Source: an uncultured Bdellovibrio sp.
GTDB taxonomy: Bacteria > Bdellovibrionota > Bdellovibrionia > Bdellovibrionales > Bdellovibrionaceae
Direction of reading: 5' to 3'
Assembly: GCF_946478835.1 (NCBI RefSeq)
Contig: NZ_CAMLDV010000022.1
Span: 1-32,025 of the forward strand
Length of the DNA: 32,025 nucleotides
The translations under genes and the position numbers were made by a program. Below, piece by piece: positions 31,856 to 32,025 of the stretch (position 1 is the first letter of the stretch; every line of letters begins with the position of its first letter). The notes beneath the pieces were generated by a model. The model saw only the letters and a program-made list of their open reading frames with translations, did not search any database and had not been told where the DNA came from.

Positions 31856-32025
31856 ATTGCCCCCCTGTTCCTTCCAGCTTAAGTGCCAATTTGGAACTGA
31901 CCTATTAAGTTCTACCTATGTAAATTTTGCAACTAAAAAATCTTACATTAACTTAAAATTAAACAAATCTATGAAAATCTTGATGAATCCCTGAATGTGG
32001 CCATAGATGCGCCGACCCAGGAGTC

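Noticed and set aside
31943..32023. Short minus-strand open end at the right edge that could be the C-terminus of another gene
   Set aside because: Only 26 codons, no motif; cannot be supported without sequence beyond the window.

Overview
The window looks like chromosomal DNA of a Bdellovibrio-type predatory bacterium (phylum Bdellovibrionota). The main clues are a LexA operator upstream of lexA of the form TTAC-N3-GTAA, which I recall as the motif reported for B. bacteriovorus; many small Sec-exported proteins; peptidoglycan-active enzymes; and dense, overlapping genes. This is inference from gene content and motifs; no search was run. I saw no rRNA, tRNA, CRISPR array, insertion sequence or prophage.

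Layout. (1) 1-3708, minus strand: a tightly overlapping aromatic-amino-acid operon, aroB, aroA, then a shikimate kinase/type I dehydroquinase fusion that runs off the left edge, preceded by a small exported coiled-coil protein. The order AroB-AroA-AroK-AroD equals the domain order of the eukaryotic pentafunctional AROM protein. (2) 3747-4472: two small exported proteins of unknown function. (3) 4560-7507: two LysR regulators around an MFS transporter, which is divergent from the second. (4) 7497-10592: uracil-DNA glycosylase, an HPF/RaiA-like ribosome factor, an aldo/keto reductase and a periplasmic solute-binding protein. (5) 10752-15449: an outer-membrane barrel, a possible small RNA with a terminator, an M14 amidase, small exported proteins, a 3D-domain protein and a SnoaL-like protein. 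(6) 15574-16878: lexA with its operator, then free methionine-(R)-sulfoxide reductase. (7) 16865-22238: a two-gene unit of a giant uncharacterised protein of about 1370 residues and a cysteine-peptidase-like protein. (8) 22385-28489: six overlapping minus-strand genes dominated by membrane proteins, including a membrane-bound spermidine-synthase-like protein, a methyltransferase-less copy of its membrane half, an acyltransferase-3-like protein and a histidine-rich polytopic protein. (9) 28591-30215: two pilin-like proteins sharing a cysteine pattern. (10) 30286-31855: a second uracil-glycosylase-fold protein, a GNAT acetyltransferase and a DksA-like protein that has lost most zinc ligands.

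How the parts work together. Region 1 would convert DAHP to EPSP except for the shikimate dehydrogenase step, which may lie beyond the left edge. The candidates for an undescribed system are region 8 (a membrane-embedded aminopropyltransferase-like and acyltransferase pathway acting at the envelope) and region 7 (a giant protein paired with a predicted cysteine hydrolase). Several genes have their ribosome-binding site or start codon inside a perfect hairpin, or sit almost directly on their promoter, so translation initiation is a second theme of the window.
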